Shown here piece by piece: positions 62,716 through 64,000 of a stretch of DNA of 64,000 bases (positions are counted from its first letter, which is position 1; each line of letters opens with the position of its first letter). The notes under the pieces are model-generated. The model searched no databases. It saw only the letters and a list, made by a program, of their open reading frames with translations, and had not been told where the DNA came from. The stretch is from Trichodesmium sp050015995 (GTDB lineage Bacteria > Cyanobacteriota > Cyanobacteriia > Cyanobacteriales > Microcoleaceae), in assembly GCF_050015995.1 (NCBI RefSeq), contig NZ_JBNHEP010000026.1, positions 9,845 through 73,844 of the forward strand, read 5' to 3'. Made by a program: the position numbers and the translations under genes.

Positions 62716-63189
62716 CTAATGACTTCCTGCCCATGTCACCCACTTATGAGATACACCTAAGTGAGAGGAGGCTTCACTTAATTCGGCTTGATTAACGTTT
62801 GTTCCTGTCAAATCTGCCCCACTCATTTCTACCTCATCTAGGGTTGCCCCAATTAAGTCTGCATTAGTGAGGTTAGCACTACGTAGATCGGCTCGCCGCA
62901 AATTGGCCCGTCCTAATTTTGCTCCTGTCAGGTCAGCACCAATCAGGTTAACATCACTTAAGTTGGCACTACGCAAGTCTGCATTACTAAGGTCAGCACC
63001 CGATAGGTTTGCTTCGCTAAAATCTACTCCATTTAGTTTGGCTTCACTTAAGTCAGCCCCACTCAAATCAGCTTGCTTCAAATTAGCCATTGTCAATTTT
63101 GCCCCAAGCAGATTTGCATTGTTGAGGCAAATTCCTCGGAAGTAACGTTTTCCTATAGAGTAGCGACTCAGGAATTTTTGAGCATCCAT
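62716..63189 (-). CDS. Pentapeptide repeat protein (157 aa)
   Basis: Residues 22-140 are almost entirely pentapeptide repeats A(N/D)LxxA (NNANLLGAKLTMANLKQADL; SGADLSEAKLNGVDF), which fold as a square right-handed beta-helix. A short N-terminus MDAQKFLSRYSIGKRYFRGI and a polar tail flank it. There is no signal peptide. Cellular role is unknown, as for most members. Start ATG at 63189 is preceded by AAAAGGAGTCGAACAAT, a good ribosome-binding site. Confidence 0.93.
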   Translation of the reverse strand: MDAQKFLSRYSIGKRYFRGICLNNANLLGAKLTMANLKQADLSGADLSEAKLNGVDFSEANLSGADLSNADLRSANLSDVNLIGADLTGAKLGRANLRRADLRSANLTNADLIGATLDEVEMSGADLTGTNVNQAELSEASSHLGVSHKWVTWAGSH

Positions 63190-63812
<623 letters not shown>

Positions 63813-64000
63813 ATATCATGTCCGTTTATATCGTTTGTGTAAAAGTTAGCGTAAATATCAACAGGAAATTTAAGTTTTTTCTTGCTCTTAAACCTTCCTC
63901 CCTCTCGTCCCTGTTCCCTGTTCCCTGTTCCCTCTTCCCTCTTCTGTGTTCCCTGTTCCCTACCTTTGCTATACAATACCGATGCTACCGGACATGATAT
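63813..64000 (-). mobile_element. ATATCATGTCCG-family MITE, copy 2 (at window edge)
   Basis: ATATCATGTCCG (63813) and CGGACATGATAT (to 64000) are perfect 12-bp inverted ends. It matches 10148-10305 when reversed, but with an expanded GGGAACA-type tract (63905-63960) in the middle. The right end coincides with the window edge, so a target duplication cannot be judged. Confidence 0.78.

Noticed and set aside
62867..63145. Plus-strand frame LRRSARRKLARPNFAPVRSA
   Set aside because: Antisense of the pentapeptide repeats; periodic shadow.

Overview
The window looks like a chromosomal segment of a filamentous, AT-rich cyanobacterium. The sequence shows many copies of the octamer GCGATCGC (HIP1, typical of cyanobacteria). 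It has cyanobacterial signature genes: the RppA/RppB two-component pair, an Rps1b-type S1 protein, a SpkB-like kinase with pentapeptide repeats, and RTX proteins. Coding density is low and the spacers are full of small repeats. That pattern resembles the Trichodesmium/Okeania/Lyngbya group, but the assignment to that group is inference.

Layout. 0-12 kb: a sugar-type DegT aminotransferase, a small unknown gene, an orphan FetB-type permease, an RTX protein, a sulfotransferase followed in frame by a broken TPR segment, a 651-residue membrane-anchored coiled protein and a GntR regulator. Between them lie relics of transposase, oxidoreductase and other genes. 12-20 kb: a decayed IS605-type tnpB, a dienelactone hydrolase, an S1-domain protein, a convergent type II restriction-modification pair and a BadF-type sugar kinase. 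20-32 kb: a 1331-residue NACHT ATPase with about fourteen nearly identical 34-residue HEAT-like units, an IS1 relic, and a 1654-residue UPF1-like helicase with a beta-helix-like N-terminus. With the restriction-modification pair this makes a plausible defence neighbourhood. 32-43 kb: a copper-handling cluster (DUF411 protein, two multicopper oxidases, CopB, PepSY protein, RppB and RppA). It is bracketed by a 351-bp direct repeat made from the 5' end of one oxidase gene. 43.6-47.6 kb: a phytase-like/glycerophosphodiesterase/RTX fusion preceded by a four-unit, 11-bp-phased Pho-box-like array. 48-51 kb: UPF0175, DUF559 and PLD-domain genes separated by GC-rich palindromes. 52-64 kb: a large hybrid sensor kinase, pheT, a SpkB-like kinase and a pentapeptide protein.

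The most distinctive sequence-level result is the set of small mobile repeats. At least five families have recognisable terminal inverted repeats. One is a 202-203 bp element with IS66-like GTAA ends, and both of its copies have perfect 8-bp target duplications. Individual copies have altered gene ends, split an open frame and border the duplicated oxidase fragment. Short tandem tracts, mostly of 7-bp units, are scattered through the spacers.

No rRNA, tRNA or CRISPR array was recognised by eye.
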